Positions 1 through 9,297 of a stretch of DNA of 64,000 nucleotides are shown here, piece after piece. The translations under genes were made by a program, and so were the position numbers. The stretch is from Caldilineaceae bacterium SB0661_bin_34. GTDB taxonomy: Bacteria; Chloroflexota; Anaerolineae; Caldilineales; Caldilineaceae. Position 1 is the first letter of the stretch. Each line of letters starts with the position of its first letter. The notes beneath the pieces were generated by a model. It was not told where the DNA came from, made no database searches, and saw nothing but the letters and a program-made list of their open reading frames with translations. The stretch is from the NCBI GenBank assembly GCA_009841145.1, contig VXMJ01000073.1, positions 111,110-175,109 on the forward strand, read 5' to 3'.

Positions 1-183
1 GAGCGTGTAGCCCCACAGGACCCAGACCACCCCCACGACCCCCATGCAGATGAAGCACTGCATGACCGTGGACAAGGCGCTCTTGGCGCGCACCAGGCCG
101 GCATAGAAAAGACCCAGGCCTGGGATCATGAGCATGACCATGGCCGTGGAAATCAGGACGAAAGTAGTGTTCGCGCCATCCAT
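1..183 (-). CDS. amt: Ammonium transporter (Amt family), N-terminal part, runs off the window
   Basis: The first 61 codons read from the ATG at 183 toward the window edge. They give a hydrophobic segment followed by PGLGLFYAGLVRAKSALS, the Amt/MEP signature at the end of the first membrane helix, then the start of a second helix. Amt proteins conduct ammonium or ammonia across the inner membrane. A purine-rich AAGGA lies about nine bases upstream of the ATG. The rest of the gene, and any glnK partner, lies outside the window. Confidence 0.85.
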   Translation of the reverse strand, partial: MDGANTTFVLISTAMVMLMIPGLGLFYAGLVRAKSALSTVMQCFICMGVVGVVWVLWGYTL

Positions 184-345
184 GATTGGAAGTCCTTCAG
201 CGTGTGATGCGGGTCCCCAAAAGCAGGTCCGCCCATCTGAAATTGTGCAACATAGCCAATTGTGCACCAAAACCGGCGCGATCTCAACCAACCAAGTGCC
301 GCGAAAGGGCTTTGGATTGCGGCAGTTTGTATGTTTTGCTGTAGG

Positions 346-429
346 TAGGAAGGGTGGGATTCGAACCCACACGAGGAGTTACCTCAGCGGATTTTAAGTC
401 CGCCGCGTCTGCCGTTTCGCCACCTTCCC
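346..429 (-). tRNA. tRNA-Leu (anticodon UAA)
   Basis: On the minus strand the acceptor arm GGGAAGG (429-423) pairs with CCTTCCT (353-347). The T arm is GTGGG/CCCAC around TTCGAAT. The anticodon stem GCGGA/TCCGC closes a CTTAAAA loop with anticodon TAA. A long variable arm (TGAGGTAACTCCTCG) makes it a class II tRNA, as expected for leucine. The discriminator is A at 346. CCA is not encoded. Confidence 0.95.
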
Positions 430-487
430 GTTCCGGTGATTCTAGGAATCGGGGCCTTGTGGAGTCAAACGGACCGTTGGACCCGCT

Positions 488-1672
488 TCAGCGCCAGTAG
501 TCTTCCACGTTTGCCAGGTGTTCCGCGTAGGTCTCGGCGAACCGGTGGTGGCCGGGGCGATCCCGATCGGCCACGAAAAAGAGGAAGTTGTGGCTTTCGG
601 GCTGCAGGCTGGCGGCCAGGGACCGCCAACCGGGATTGGCAATGGGGGCCGGAGGCAGGCCTGCAAAGAGGTAGGTATTGAACGGGCTTTCGTGTTTGAG
701 GTCCGCACGCGTCAGGACGCGGCCCCACCAGGTTTCCCCGGGAGCGGGAGGTCCCAGCCCGTAGAGGACGGTCGCGTCCATTTCCAGTGGCATGTCGCTG
801 ACCAGCCGGTTGTGGATCACGCCGGCAATCGTGGCGAGTTCCACATGGCTGGCCGCTTCCCTTTCCACGATGCTGGCCAGGGTTACCAGTTCCAGGAGGG
901 ACAGTGCGGTTGCCTGTTCGGACCGGGCCTTTTCCCATTCCGACACGACCACACTGTCAAACCGGGACAACTGCAGCCGGATCAGGTCCTCGGCCGCCTC
1001 GTCCGTGTCGGGTATGTGGTAGGTGTCCGGAAACAGGTAGCCCTCCAGGGAATCGGTTTCGGGTGTGGCCGGCAGGAATGGGAACAGGCGACGCCAGGTC
1101 TCCAAGGCAGCCGCGGAACCAGTCAGGCGCAGGTAGTCCGCGCCAGTGCCCGGCCGCAGTGTTTCCAGCAGTTCCGCCGTTTGTTCGCGGCGCACGCCTT
1201 CGCGCACGATCACGACGAGGCCCGGCAGTTGGCCACTCTGCAGCCTTGCGGCCAGCTGTGGGATGGTCATGCACGGGCAGAGCAGGTACTCGCCGGCCTG
1301 CAGGGACGTATCGAGCCCGTGTGCGTCCACCCAGGCCATGAACAGCCGGGCGTCGTTGATCAGGCCGGCTGCGACCAAGTCATCGGCAATGATGCCGGCA
1401 TGGCTGCCCGGGCGGACGGTGAACGGTTGCCAGGATTGGACCGCGGTTGCCGGCGTGTTGAGTTCCAGGTTGTGGTCGTTCAGGTACCGCTCCGACGTCA
1501 TGCGGCCGCAACCCGCCAGACATACTGCCAGGTACAACACCGTCCACGCTGACAGGGCTGTGCCGATGCGGATTCGGCACACCGCGGCCCACACCGGGGC
1601 GCGTCCGGCAACGGGTTTGGCGGCTTTAGCCTTGAAACGCCGGCTCCAGTTCATGGAATCGCTGCAGCCCAT
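488..1672 (-). CDS. mltG: Endolytic murein transglycosylase MltG (YceG-like)
   Basis: MltG cleaves nascent glycan strands in the periplasm and sets peptidoglycan strand length. The 394-residue product has an N-terminal hydrophobic segment (about residues 37-55). It then carries the family blocks: LEGYLFPDTY, LASIVEREA with the catalytic Glu, a segment reading SPFNTYLFAGLPPAPIANPG, and a C-terminal NFLFFVADRDRPGHHRF. The hydrophobic segment ends in LAGC, so lipoprotein anchoring instead of a simple transmembrane anchor is possible. The start overlaps the end of the upstream epimerase by 47 bases. An internal ATG at 1654 would shorten the overlap. Co-transcription with the epimerase is likely. 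Confidence 0.92.
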   Translation of the reverse strand: MGCSDSMNWSRRFKAKAAKPVAGRAPVWAAVCRIRIGTALSAWTVLYLAVCLAGCGRMTSERYLNDHNLELNTPATAVQSWQPFTVRPGSHAGIIADDLVAAGLINDARLFMAWVDAHGLDTSLQAGEYLLCPCMTIPQLAARLQSGQLPGLVVIVREGVRREQTAELLETLRPGTGADYLRLTGSAAALETWRRLFPFLPATPETDSLEGYLFPDTYHIPDTDEAAEDLIRLQLSRFDSVVVSEWEKARSEQATALSLLELVTLASIVEREAASHVELATIAGVIHNRLVSDMPLEMDATVLYGLGPPAPGETWWGRVLTRADLKHESPFNTYLFAGLPPAPIANPGWRSLAASLQPESHNFLFFVADRDRPGHHRFAETYAEHLANVEDYWR

Positions 1673-2552
1673 CCCTGAGCGAGACCCGAGGCTTGAAGTC
1701 CAGCACGCGGCGTGCCTTGGACATGTCTGCCACCAGCCGGCTCACACCGGCGGCGGTGTCCTGGTTGTGGAGGACGTGAGGCTTGCGGCCAACGGTTTTG
1801 CCAATCAGGCCCACCAGTTCGTTAATGGTGGTTTCGCAGCCGCTGCCGATGTTCAGGACATGCCCGTGAATCCCCGGCTTTTCCGCGGCTAGGACCAAGG
1901 CGCGCACCACATCGTCGATGTAGATGAAATCGCGGGTTTGGTGGCCGTCGCCGAAGATGACGACCGAACGGCGGTTGAGGGTGTCGTGCATGAACCGGGG
2001 GATGACCGGGGCGTGGGCATGGGGTACGGGCTGCCAGGGACCGTAGGTGTTGAAGATGCGCAGCGCGACGGCTTCGAAGCCGTTGAGTCCGGCAATGCTG
2101 AACAGGTAGTTCTCCGCCGCGACCTTGGAGACCGCGTAGGGCACGCCGGGCTTCAGCGGTGCATCCTCGGATACGGGTTGTCTGGATTGGGCACCGTAGA
2201 CGGTGGCGCTGCTGGCCAGGATTACACGGCGGACCCCCACATCCCGGCAGGCCTCGAGCAGGGCTACGGTGCCACCGGTGTTGACCGTGTTGTAGGCCCG
2301 GGGATAGTGGACGGATTCCGGCACGTTGGCGAGCGCGGCGAGGTGAAACACGACATCAACGTTCTTCAGCAACCGCCAGAGGAGAGGCAGGTCGTTGACA
2401 TCCCCTTCCTGGAGCGGAATGCTCCGGTCCAGGAACTCCGGCTGGCCGTTGCTCAGGTCGTCAAGCACGCGCACCGGCCATCCCAGGGTGTGCAGACGGT
2501 TGGCGAGATGCAAACCGAGGAATCCGGCTCCGCCGGTTACAAGTGCGTGCAT
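1626..2552 (-). CDS. NAD-dependent sugar-nucleotide epimerase/dehydratase (extended SDR, GalE-like)
   Basis: Extended short-chain dehydrogenase acting on a nucleotide sugar. GGAGFLG near the N terminus is the NAD-binding glycine motif. The catalytic Ser/Tyr/Lys set is visible as ASSATVYG and YAVSK, and a C-terminal substrate-binding lobe follows (FGDGHQTRDFIYIDDV). About 308 residues, normal for UDP-glucose 4-epimerase and relatives. The exact sugar cannot be read from sequence. ATG at 2552 is preferred; a GTG two codons earlier is possible. It precedes and overlaps mltG, suggesting a cell-envelope role. Confidence 0.85.
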   Translation of the reverse strand: MHALVTGGAGFLGLHLANRLHTLGWPVRVLDDLSNGQPEFLDRSIPLQEGDVNDLPLLWRLLKNVDVVFHLAALANVPESVHYPRAYNTVNTGGTVALLEACRDVGVRRVILASSATVYGAQSRQPVSEDAPLKPGVPYAVSKVAAENYLFSIAGLNGFEAVALRIFNTYGPWQPVPHAHAPVIPRFMHDTLNRRSVVIFGDGHQTRDFIYIDDVVRALVLAAEKPGIHGHVLNIGSGCETTINELVGLIGKTVGRKPHVLHNQDTAAGVSRLVADMSKARRVLDFKPRVSLRDGLQRFHELEPAFQG

Positions 2553-2780
2553 GGCCACGGGTCGCGGGGTATTGATGCAAGTACCGATTTAAGGGATGTG
2601 CCTGGCATGGTCGCGGCCTGAATTGGTCGTGATTGTAGGTCAGCTCTTGACATGCGCCGTGTGTCCGCTGCCTGGGGACCCGGCATTCGCTCCCGCCCGC
2701 GGTTGGCTCGCCGCCGATGGTGGCCCGGTGTCTGTCGAGCAATGCCGACTGTAGGCGGTTGGTCGGAATCGTGTCGGCTA

Positions 2781-3407
2781 CTAGGACTGCCTCGGCTCCG
2801 GCTGGGGATCCGTCGGTACCGGCTTGGTCTTCCCGCGCAGGGATCCATCGGCGTTCACGTGCCGGTAAATGGTCGGCGCGCTGACCCCGACGATCCGGGC
2901 GATCTCGGCGACCGGCAACGAGCCCTGGCGCCTGAGTTTCGCGGCCAGTTCAAGCTTGTCGCCGGACAGCTTCACCGGTCTTCCGCCCCGGCGTCCCTGT
3001 GCCAGGGCCGCGGTGCGTCCGGGTTTCGTGCGTTCATCGACCAGATCCTTCTCGAATCGGGCCAACGATGCGAACAGCCGTCGCGCCTGTTTGCCGGAAC
3101 CGGCCTTCGTCGTGAGGTTGTCGCTGACCGAGAGGAGTGCCACGCCCCTGTCCTTCAGCAGCCCGACCTGGGCCACGAGGTCCGTCAGCGAACGGGCCAG
3201 CCGATCCAGCCGCCAGATGACCAGGGTGTCACCCTTGCCCAGCATGGCCAGGGCTTCCTGCAGCTGGGGACGTTCCGCGGCGGGGACCGATCCGCGACAG
3301 CGGTCCACGAAGATGCGTTTCCGGCGGCATCCCTGCTTTCTGATGGCCTTCACTTGGCGTGCATGCGTCTGCTCATCGGGTCCCACACGCACATAACCCA
3401 CTTTCAT
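2781..3407 (-). CDS. Small serine recombinase (resolvase/invertase type) lacking the catalytic serine
   Basis: The fold is clear: GYVRV at the N terminus, GDTLVIWRLDRLARSLTDL, then a C-terminal HTH (VAEIARIVGVSAPTIYRHVN) after a GRRGGRPV linker. This matches Tn3-type resolvases and invertases (208 aa, usual 180-210). The position that should read RVST is RVGP here: the codon for the nucleophilic Ser is GGA (Gly) and the next Thr is Pro. Without this Ser the enzyme cannot form the phosphoserine intermediate. It is therefore either decayed or retained as a DNA-binding protein. It stands alone, with no transposase or inverted repeats seen nearby. Confidence 0.85.
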   Translation of the reverse strand: MKVGYVRVGPDEQTHARQVKAIRKQGCRRKRIFVDRCRGSVPAAERPQLQEALAMLGKGDTLVIWRLDRLARSLTDLVAQVGLLKDRGVALLSVSDNLTTKAGSGKQARRLFASLARFEKDLVDERTKPGRTAALAQGRRGGRPVKLSGDKLELAAKLRRQGSLPVAEIARIVGVSAPTIYRHVNADGSLRGKTKPVPTDPQPEPRQS

Positions 3408-3597
3408 GCAGCGGAGTTTAGCAAAATCCCAACGGTGCCATTTTGATAGACATGATTATGAAATTGACTTTCACAAGCCGGGTCCGGGCGGACTACGCCC
3501 GAACCTTGGCGACTTTGACCGGTAGACGGGCCCGCTTCACGGTTGGTTCGGCTACGCTTTGTCTTGACTTGCCCCTTGTTGCCGCCGGTTTCACACG

Positions 3598-4586
3598 ATG
3601 AGCCCCACTCCTGCCCACACCACGACCTTGGTGACAGGCCTTTCGGGATTCATCGGGCGCGAATTGGCTCGGGCATTGCCCGGAGGCGCCCAACACACCC
3701 TGTGGGGCATGGCCTGGCGCAGCCCCGTTCCGGAGGGGCTGGGTGTCCGAACCCTGCGCGGGGACCTTACGGATCCGGAGTGGGTGGATCAGGCCGTGGC
3801 CCGCATTCGTCCCGACCGCGTCTTTCATCTGGCGGGACAGAGCCGCGAGAGCCTCAGTTGGCATGATCCGTGGCGGACCTACCACATCAACCTGCGTTCG
3901 CAATTGAACCTGTTGCAGGCCGTGGCCCGGCATGCTCCGGGCAGCCGGGTGCTCCTGGCTTCGACCAGTGCCGTCTACGGCTTCATGCAAGGGGAATCCA
4001 TTGCCGAGGATCATCCTGTCCGGCCCGTGTCGCCGTACGGGGTCAGCAAGGCTGCGGCGGAGATGATGGCCCGGCAGATGTCCCTGGCTGCCGACCTGAA
4101 CCTGTTGGTGGTGCGTTCCTTCAACGTGATTGGTCCGGGTCAGAGTTCGGACTTTGCGCTCAGTTCCTTTGCCCGTCAAATCGCGGCCATCGAGGCGGGA
4201 CGGCGGCCGTCGGTGGTGGAGACCGGTACCCTGGCGGCCAGACGGGACTTCCTGGATGTCCGCGACATGGCCTCGGCCCTTTGTCGTGTCATGGACCAGG
4301 GCACTTCGGGCGAGGTGTACAACATTGGCAGCGGAGTTGTCGTACAACTGCAGGATGCATTGGAACGGCTTGTGGCGTTTAGCCGCGCCGCAATCGAGGT
4401 CCGGACCGTAGCGCAGCGCCTGCGGCCCAACGATCCGCCGGTCATGCGGGCCAACATTGCCAAGCTCCGGTCGCTGGGCGGCTGGCGGCCCGCAGTGCCC
4501 CTGGACGCAACGCTGCAGGACATGTTGAACCGCTGGCGTGCCGCCTTGGCCTCCAATCCAGATCCAGTCGAGCACAAGGACAAACG

Positions 4587-4590
<4 letters not shown>
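3598..4590 (+). CDS. rmd: GDP-4-keto-6-deoxymannose reductase-like SDR
   Basis: Extended SDR of 330 residues: N-terminal [11 protein letters not shown] motif, FHLAGQS, STSAVYG and YGVSK active-site Tyr/Lys, then [10 protein letters not shown] and RRDFLDVRD. The next gene is gmd and the two overlap by four bases (ATGA). In Gmd-Rmd pairs the second enzyme reduces the Gmd product to GDP-D-rhamnose. GDP-fucose synthase is an alternative, but the sequence looks closer to Rmd. The function is thus activated deoxyhexose supply for surface glycans. No strong ribosome binding site is seen before the ATG. Confidence 0.75.
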
Positions 4591-5561
<971 letters not shown>

Positions 5562-5779
5562 ATGGCAGGCCGCGCGTTTCCGGGGCCATTCGGCGAACCG
5601 GGACAAGGCAGTTCAGTTTGATGAACCGTGTCGGTGCCGATCATCGGCCGAGTGGATTTCGGTACCGTTCCATGATCGCTCATGATTCGGTCCTCAATGT
5701 CGAGGCCACGGCATGATCAGGCTTTTCCGTCAACCGCGGACCGTGCGCATCCCCGCCCCTCAGGCCGCTCGAACAGGGG

Positions 5780-5809
5780 TTGTCAACTACTGACGATTTA
5801 GTCTAATAT
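5780..5809 (+). promoter_or_regulatory. Probable promoter of the first IS607 element
   Basis: TTGTCA (5780-5785) and TAATAT (5804-5809) are separated by 18 bases and match sigma-70 hexamers. The tnpA ATG at 5818 lies only eight bases beyond the -10 box, so the transcript would be leaderless or nearly so. Confidence 0.5.
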
Positions 5810-5817
5810 AGTTGATC

Positions 5818-6357
5818 ATGGATGTTGTTGGTCGACGCATCAGTCTCACCGCATGGGGTCGCCTTGACGGTTTTGACAAGGCCACCACGGCCCGCCTGCA
5901 TCATGCCGGGAGGTTGCCGCCCGAGCCTCGGATCGAGCAGTTGCCCAACGGGCGCTGCCATGTGGTCGTGCCTCCCGCGCAGGATGGACGTTGTGTGGTG
6001 TACGCGTGTGTTGCGTCCGCGGATCAGAAAGATGATCCGGGCCGGCAGGTGGGCCGAGGCGTGGAGTGGGCAACGCAGCATGGTCACCGTCGACGATGGC
6101 GGCGGGTCGCGGATCAGACGGTGGGAATCATCGTGATGGCGCATCGGGCGCGCGTGACCCGTTTCAGGTTCGAGCATGTGGAGGCCGCGCTGGCGGGAGG
6201 TGGAGCCTGTCTTCGGGTGATGGAAGAGGGGGAGCTTGAGGATGACTTGGTCTGGAACGCAACCGAGGTGCTGACCTCGCTGTGTGCTCGGCTTTACGGG
6301 AGGCGTTCGGCGCAGCGTCGTGCGGAGCGCACGCTGGTGTCAGTGCAGGCAGGCTGA
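5818..6357 (+). CDS. tnpA: IS607-family serine recombinase TnpA, active-site variant
   Basis: The N-terminal half is a MerR-like HTH (about residues 8-50). The C-terminal half is a serine-recombinase catalytic domain with an end typical of IS607 TnpA (LTSLCARLYGRRSAQRRAER). The active-site segment usually reads YARVSSADQK but reads YACVASADQK here. The conserved Arg is Cys (TGT) and the first Ser, the nucleophile, is Ala (GCG); only the second Ser remains. Strand exchange is therefore unlikely unless supplied in trans. The start is ATG 5818, just after the -10 box. The end overlaps tnpB. Confidence 0.8.
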   Translation: MDVVGRRISLTAWGRLDGFDKATTARLHHAGRLPPEPRIEQLPNGRCHVVVPPAQDGRCVVYACVASADQKDDPGRQVGRGVEWATQHGHRRRWRRVADQTVGIIVMAHRARVTRFRFEHVEAALAGGGACLRVMEEGELEDDLVWNATEVLTSLCARLYGRRSAQRRAERTLVSVQAG

Positions 6358-7913
6358 TGCAGCACCCCGGCACCTGCCAGACGCGCGTGTCCGCGTACGC
6401 GGGCGTTTCGTGCAAGATAGGCGACGCGGCGTTGTCAGCCTACGGTGAGCTCTACGGACGCGTGGAGCGCACGCTGTTTGCCGAGGTGGTGGCAGGCCAG
6501 TCGGCGGTGTCGTTGAAGCGCGCGTACCTGAAGCGGTACGGGATCTCAGCGCGGATGTTCAACGCGGTGCGGGTGTCCCTGGAAGGCAAGCTGGCGTCGG
6601 TCCGGGCGCAGCAGAAGCTGCGTCTCGACAGCCTGGACCGGCGGATTGCACGAGGTGTGCGGCAGATTAGGAATGCGGCCGGGTGTGGGCGCTGGGATCA
6701 GGTCCACCAGAAGAAGCGCCGGTGGGCGGCCCTGCAGTCGCAGCGTGCAGCGTTGCAGGCGGACATGGAGGCGGGACGGGTGCGGCTGTGCTTCGGTTCG
6801 AAGCGGCTCTGGCGTAGGCAGCATTACCTGGCGGAGAACGGCTACACCTGCCATCAGGCATGGCTCAAGGACTGGCAGGAGGCGCGCAGCAACGAGTTCT
6901 TCGTGGTGGGCAGCCGGGACGAGACGGCCGGCTGCCAGTTGTGTGTGGCCACCGTGGCGGACGACGGGTCGCTGACCCTGCGGCTGCGGTTGCCCGATTG
7001 TCTCGCATCCCGGCACGGCAAGTACCTGGTGATCCAGGGCGTGCGCTTTGCCTACGGCCACGCGCACGTGCTGGCGGCACTGGAGAGCAATGCCGAGTAC
7101 ACCCACTACCGGCGCGAGCATGGCGAGCAGGCGGTGCGAGCCACGACGCTGGGCCAGTCCATCAGCTACCGTTTCAAGCGGGACGCGAAAGGCTGGCGCG
7201 TGTTCGCCACCACCGACATGATGGAGGTGCCGGTGGTCACCGACAAACGGCGTGGCACCATCGGTGTGGACCTGAATGCCGACCATCTGGCCGTGGCCGA
7301 GACCGATGCCAGCGGCAACTATCTGAAGGCCTTCAGGGTTCCGCTGGTCACCTATGGCAAGTCCCGGCATCAGGCCGAAGCGATTATCGGCGATGCCGTG
7401 GCCCGCGTGGTGGCCTACGCCCGCGAAGTGGGCAAGCCCGTCGTCATCGAGCGGCTTGACTTCCGGCAGAAGAAGGCGGGGCTCGAAGGCGAGTCGCGCA
7501 GGTACAGCCGCATGCTGTCATCGTTCAGCTACGGCAAGATCAAGGCCTGCTTCCTCTCCCGCGGCTACCGGGAGGGAGTGGAGGTATGCCAGGTCAACCC
7601 GGCCTTCAGCTCCGTGATTGGTCGGGTGAAGTTCATGGAACGTTACGGGCTCAGTGTGCACCAGGCAGCAGCCTTGGTGCTGGCCCGACGTTTACTCGGC
7701 TGTTCCGAGCGCATCCCGCGCCGACGGGTGGCCCCCGTCGGCGCGGGCGTCCAGGTCGCCTTCACCGTACCCGTGAGGACGCGGGTGAAGCACGTGTGGA
7801 CGTACTGGGGTGCGGTTTCGGGGCAGCTGGGACCGGCGCTTGCAGCGCAGCACCGGCTGGGGAGGCGGAGAGGCCCCCCCAATCCGGTTCAGGCTGCCCG
7901 GAGGGTGGCATGA
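6357..7913 (+). CDS. tnpB: TnpB RNA-guided nuclease homologue of IS607 copy 1
   Basis: The long product (518 aa) starts at the ATG overlapping the tnpA stop. RuvC-I is visible as IGVDLNADHLAVAE (Asp) and RuvC-II as PVVIERLDF (Glu). The third block is NPAFSSVIGRVKF followed by YGLSVHQAAALVLARR. It has His/Gln where canonical TnpB has the last Asp, and there is no CxxC zinc ribbon. That arrangement is familiar in a subfamily of TnpB-like proteins, so it may be a lineage trait and not damage. TnpB proteins cut DNA guided by an RNA made from the element's 3' end, which helps keep the element. Confidence 0.8.
   Translation: MQHPGTCQTRVSAYAGVSCKIGDAALSAYGELYGRVERTLFAEVVAGQSAVSLKRAYLKRYGISARMFNAVRVSLEGKLASVRAQQKLRLDSLDRRIARGVRQIRNAAGCGRWDQVHQKKRRWAALQSQRAALQADMEAGRVRLCFGSKRLWRRQHYLAENGYTCHQAWLKDWQEARSNEFFVVGSRDETAGCQLCVATVADDGSLTLRLRLPDCLASRHGKYLVIQGVRFAYGHAHVLAALESNAEYTHYRREHGEQAVRATTLGQSISYRFKRDAKGWRVFATTDMMEVPVVTDKRRGTIGVDLNADHLAVAETDASGNYLKAFRVPLVTYGKSRHQAEAIIGDAVARVVAYAREVGKPVVIERLDFRQKKAGLEGESRRYSRMLSSFSYGKIKACFLSRGYREGVEVCQVNPAFSSVIGRVKFMERYGLSVHQAAALVLARRLLGCSERIPRRRVAPVGAGVQVAFTVPVRTRVKHVWTYWGAVSGQLGPALAAQHRLGRRRGPPNPVQAARRVA
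7715..7747 (+). ncRNA. Candidate guide-RNA (omega RNA) hairpin in the 3' part of tnpB
   Basis: CCCGCGCCGACGG (7715-7727) pairs perfectly with CCGTCGGCGCGGG (7735-7747) around a seven-base loop. The 13-bp stem lies inside the C-terminal coding region of tnpB. In characterised elements the guide RNA overlaps the tnpB 3' end. A structured scaffold here is an inference; the guide boundary would be near the right end, which is not defined. Confidence 0.4.
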
Positions 7914-8058
7914 GCGGGGATCCGTTCGGTGTTCCCTGGTGGGATTCCAGGGCGGAGCCGTCTTGCACTGTTGGGGCGGCGACGCGGCGTGGACCGCGTC
8001 TGCAGGAATGGACGACGGCGGTGTGCCACCAAGGTCAACCATTTTTACAACGGTTGTC

Positions 8059-8880
8059 ATGACCACCACGCAGCCCGTTGTCACGGCACTGCAGGCACAT
8101 CCTTCACTTCCGATGCCGGATCCCCCCGAACGCAGGCCTGAGGAGAAGTCCGGCTTCAACCATCTCAATCTCACCGGCAGTACCTACCTGCTGGTCAAGT
8201 ACTTTGGCCATCCCGACACGACTCTGGTGGCAGGAGAGCACTACATCGCCCCTTTCCCAACCCGCGACATGTCGGGGATCAAGTTTCCGGATTTGATGAT
8301 CGCCTTCGATGTTGATCCCGAGGCGTACAGACGGAGGAACGCCTACATCATCTCGGAACAGGGCAAGCCGCCCGACTTCGTGCTGGAGATCGCTTCCCGC
8401 GCTACCGGACGCCTGGATGTGGAGGAGAAACGCGACGCCTACGAAGCCCTGGGCATTCCCGAGTACTGGCGCTTCGACAGCACCGGCCATTTCCATGGAG
8501 CCATGCTTGCTGGAGACCGACTGGAGCACGGCGGGTATCGGCCCATCGCCATTGAGGAACTGGAGGCGGAAGTCCTGCAGGGTTACAGTAAGGTTCTGAA
8601 CCTGAACCTTCGCTGGGAGTATGGGGAATTGGGTTGGTATGACCCGGCTACGGGACAGCACATTCCCACCTACGACGACCAAGTCGCCCGTGCCGACGAG
8701 GCTGAAGACCGTGCATACGAGGCCGAAGTTCGCGCTGAAAATGCCGATGCCCGCGTCCAAAGGTCCGAAGCAGAACTGAGGACGGAACGTGAGGCCCGCG
8801 TCGCCTCCGAAACTCGCGCCTATCAACTGGCAGAACGCGTCCGCACGCTGGAAGCACAGCTCCGACGCCGGGATTCTTGA
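8059..8880 (+). CDS. Uma2-family (DUF820) PD-(D/E)XK nuclease-like protein with coiled-coil tail
   Basis: The Uma2 core runs from about residue 15 to 185. The visible nuclease motifs are FPDLMIAF and PDFVLEIAS, followed by EEKRDAYEALGIPEYWRFD. The last 70 residues are charged and heptad-like (repeated RADEAED/RAENADA units), predicting a coiled coil. The ATG at 8059 begins the homologous part; the open frame extends upstream but lacks similarity. Uma2 genes are common in Cyanobacteria and Chloroflexota and their substrates are unknown. It sits directly after IS607 copy 1 and may have its own promoter there. Confidence 0.8.
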   Translation: MTTTQPVVTALQAHPSLPMPDPPERRPEEKSGFNHLNLTGSTYLLVKYFGHPDTTLVAGEHYIAPFPTRDMSGIKFPDLMIAFDVDPEAYRRRNAYIISEQGKPPDFVLEIASRATGRLDVEEKRDAYEALGIPEYWRFDSTGHFHGAMLAGDRLEHGGYRPIAIEELEAEVLQGYSKVLNLNLRWEYGELGWYDPATGQHIPTYDDQVARADEAEDRAYEAEVRAENADARVQRSEAELRTEREARVASETRAYQLAERVRTLEAQLRRRDS

Positions 8881-9297
8881 CCGGGCGGGCTTGCAAACAA
8901 CACTGCCATCGATCACATTGGCAGCACGTTCAGTCGATTGTTTCCCGTGCCGACAAGGCCCTCCATTGAGGCGGATTGTTGACCAATCCGGTCTTGGCCG
9001 AAATCGCTGTCTGGTTTCGCGGCAGCGCGTCGATCAGGGTCCAGCCGTGTGTGGGATGCCCGTAGCGGATACTATTGGCGGAACCGGTTGCCCGTGGTTG
9101 GTATATGGTTACGGCAGGTAGTCGCATTGGCTCCAGGATTCGTTCAGGTTTCCTCTCCTGTGCACCGCGAAGGGGGCAGCGCGTTCAGAACCCGTCGGCC
9201 GATCCCTGTGTTAAAATCCGCACCCGTCGTCGTCAGCAACCCCGGCGCTGTGCTTCGGATTGGCCTTTCCTGTTCCTCTAGACTTGCCCCTGCGCCC
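8881..9297. other. Intergenic region, no gene recognised
   Basis: Some 417 bases separate the Uma2 and DUF4062-like genes. Short open frames on both strands have no recognisable motifs. A T/A-rich TTAAAAT about 85 bases before the next ATG could be part of its promoter. Confidence 0.4.

Larger units (their letters stand above)
5818..7913 (+). mobile_element. IS607-family insertion sequence, copy 1 (tnpA-tnpB)
   Basis: A serine-recombinase tnpA and a tnpB overlap as TGATG. IS607 elements have no inverted repeats or target duplications, so the exact ends cannot be placed. The left end probably includes the promoter from about 5780, and the right end lies between the tnpB stop and the Uma2 start at 8059. 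The recombinase looks catalytically dead. Confidence 0.8.

Noticed and set aside
346..3407. Integrative element between tRNA-Leu and the serine recombinase
   Set aside because: mltG and the epimerase lie between and look chromosomal, no repeat of the tRNA 3' end was found, and the recombinase lacks its nucleophile.
8930..9127. 65-codon minus-strand ORF between Uma2 and the DUF4062-like gene
   Set aside because: No motif or ribosome binding site; treated as chance.
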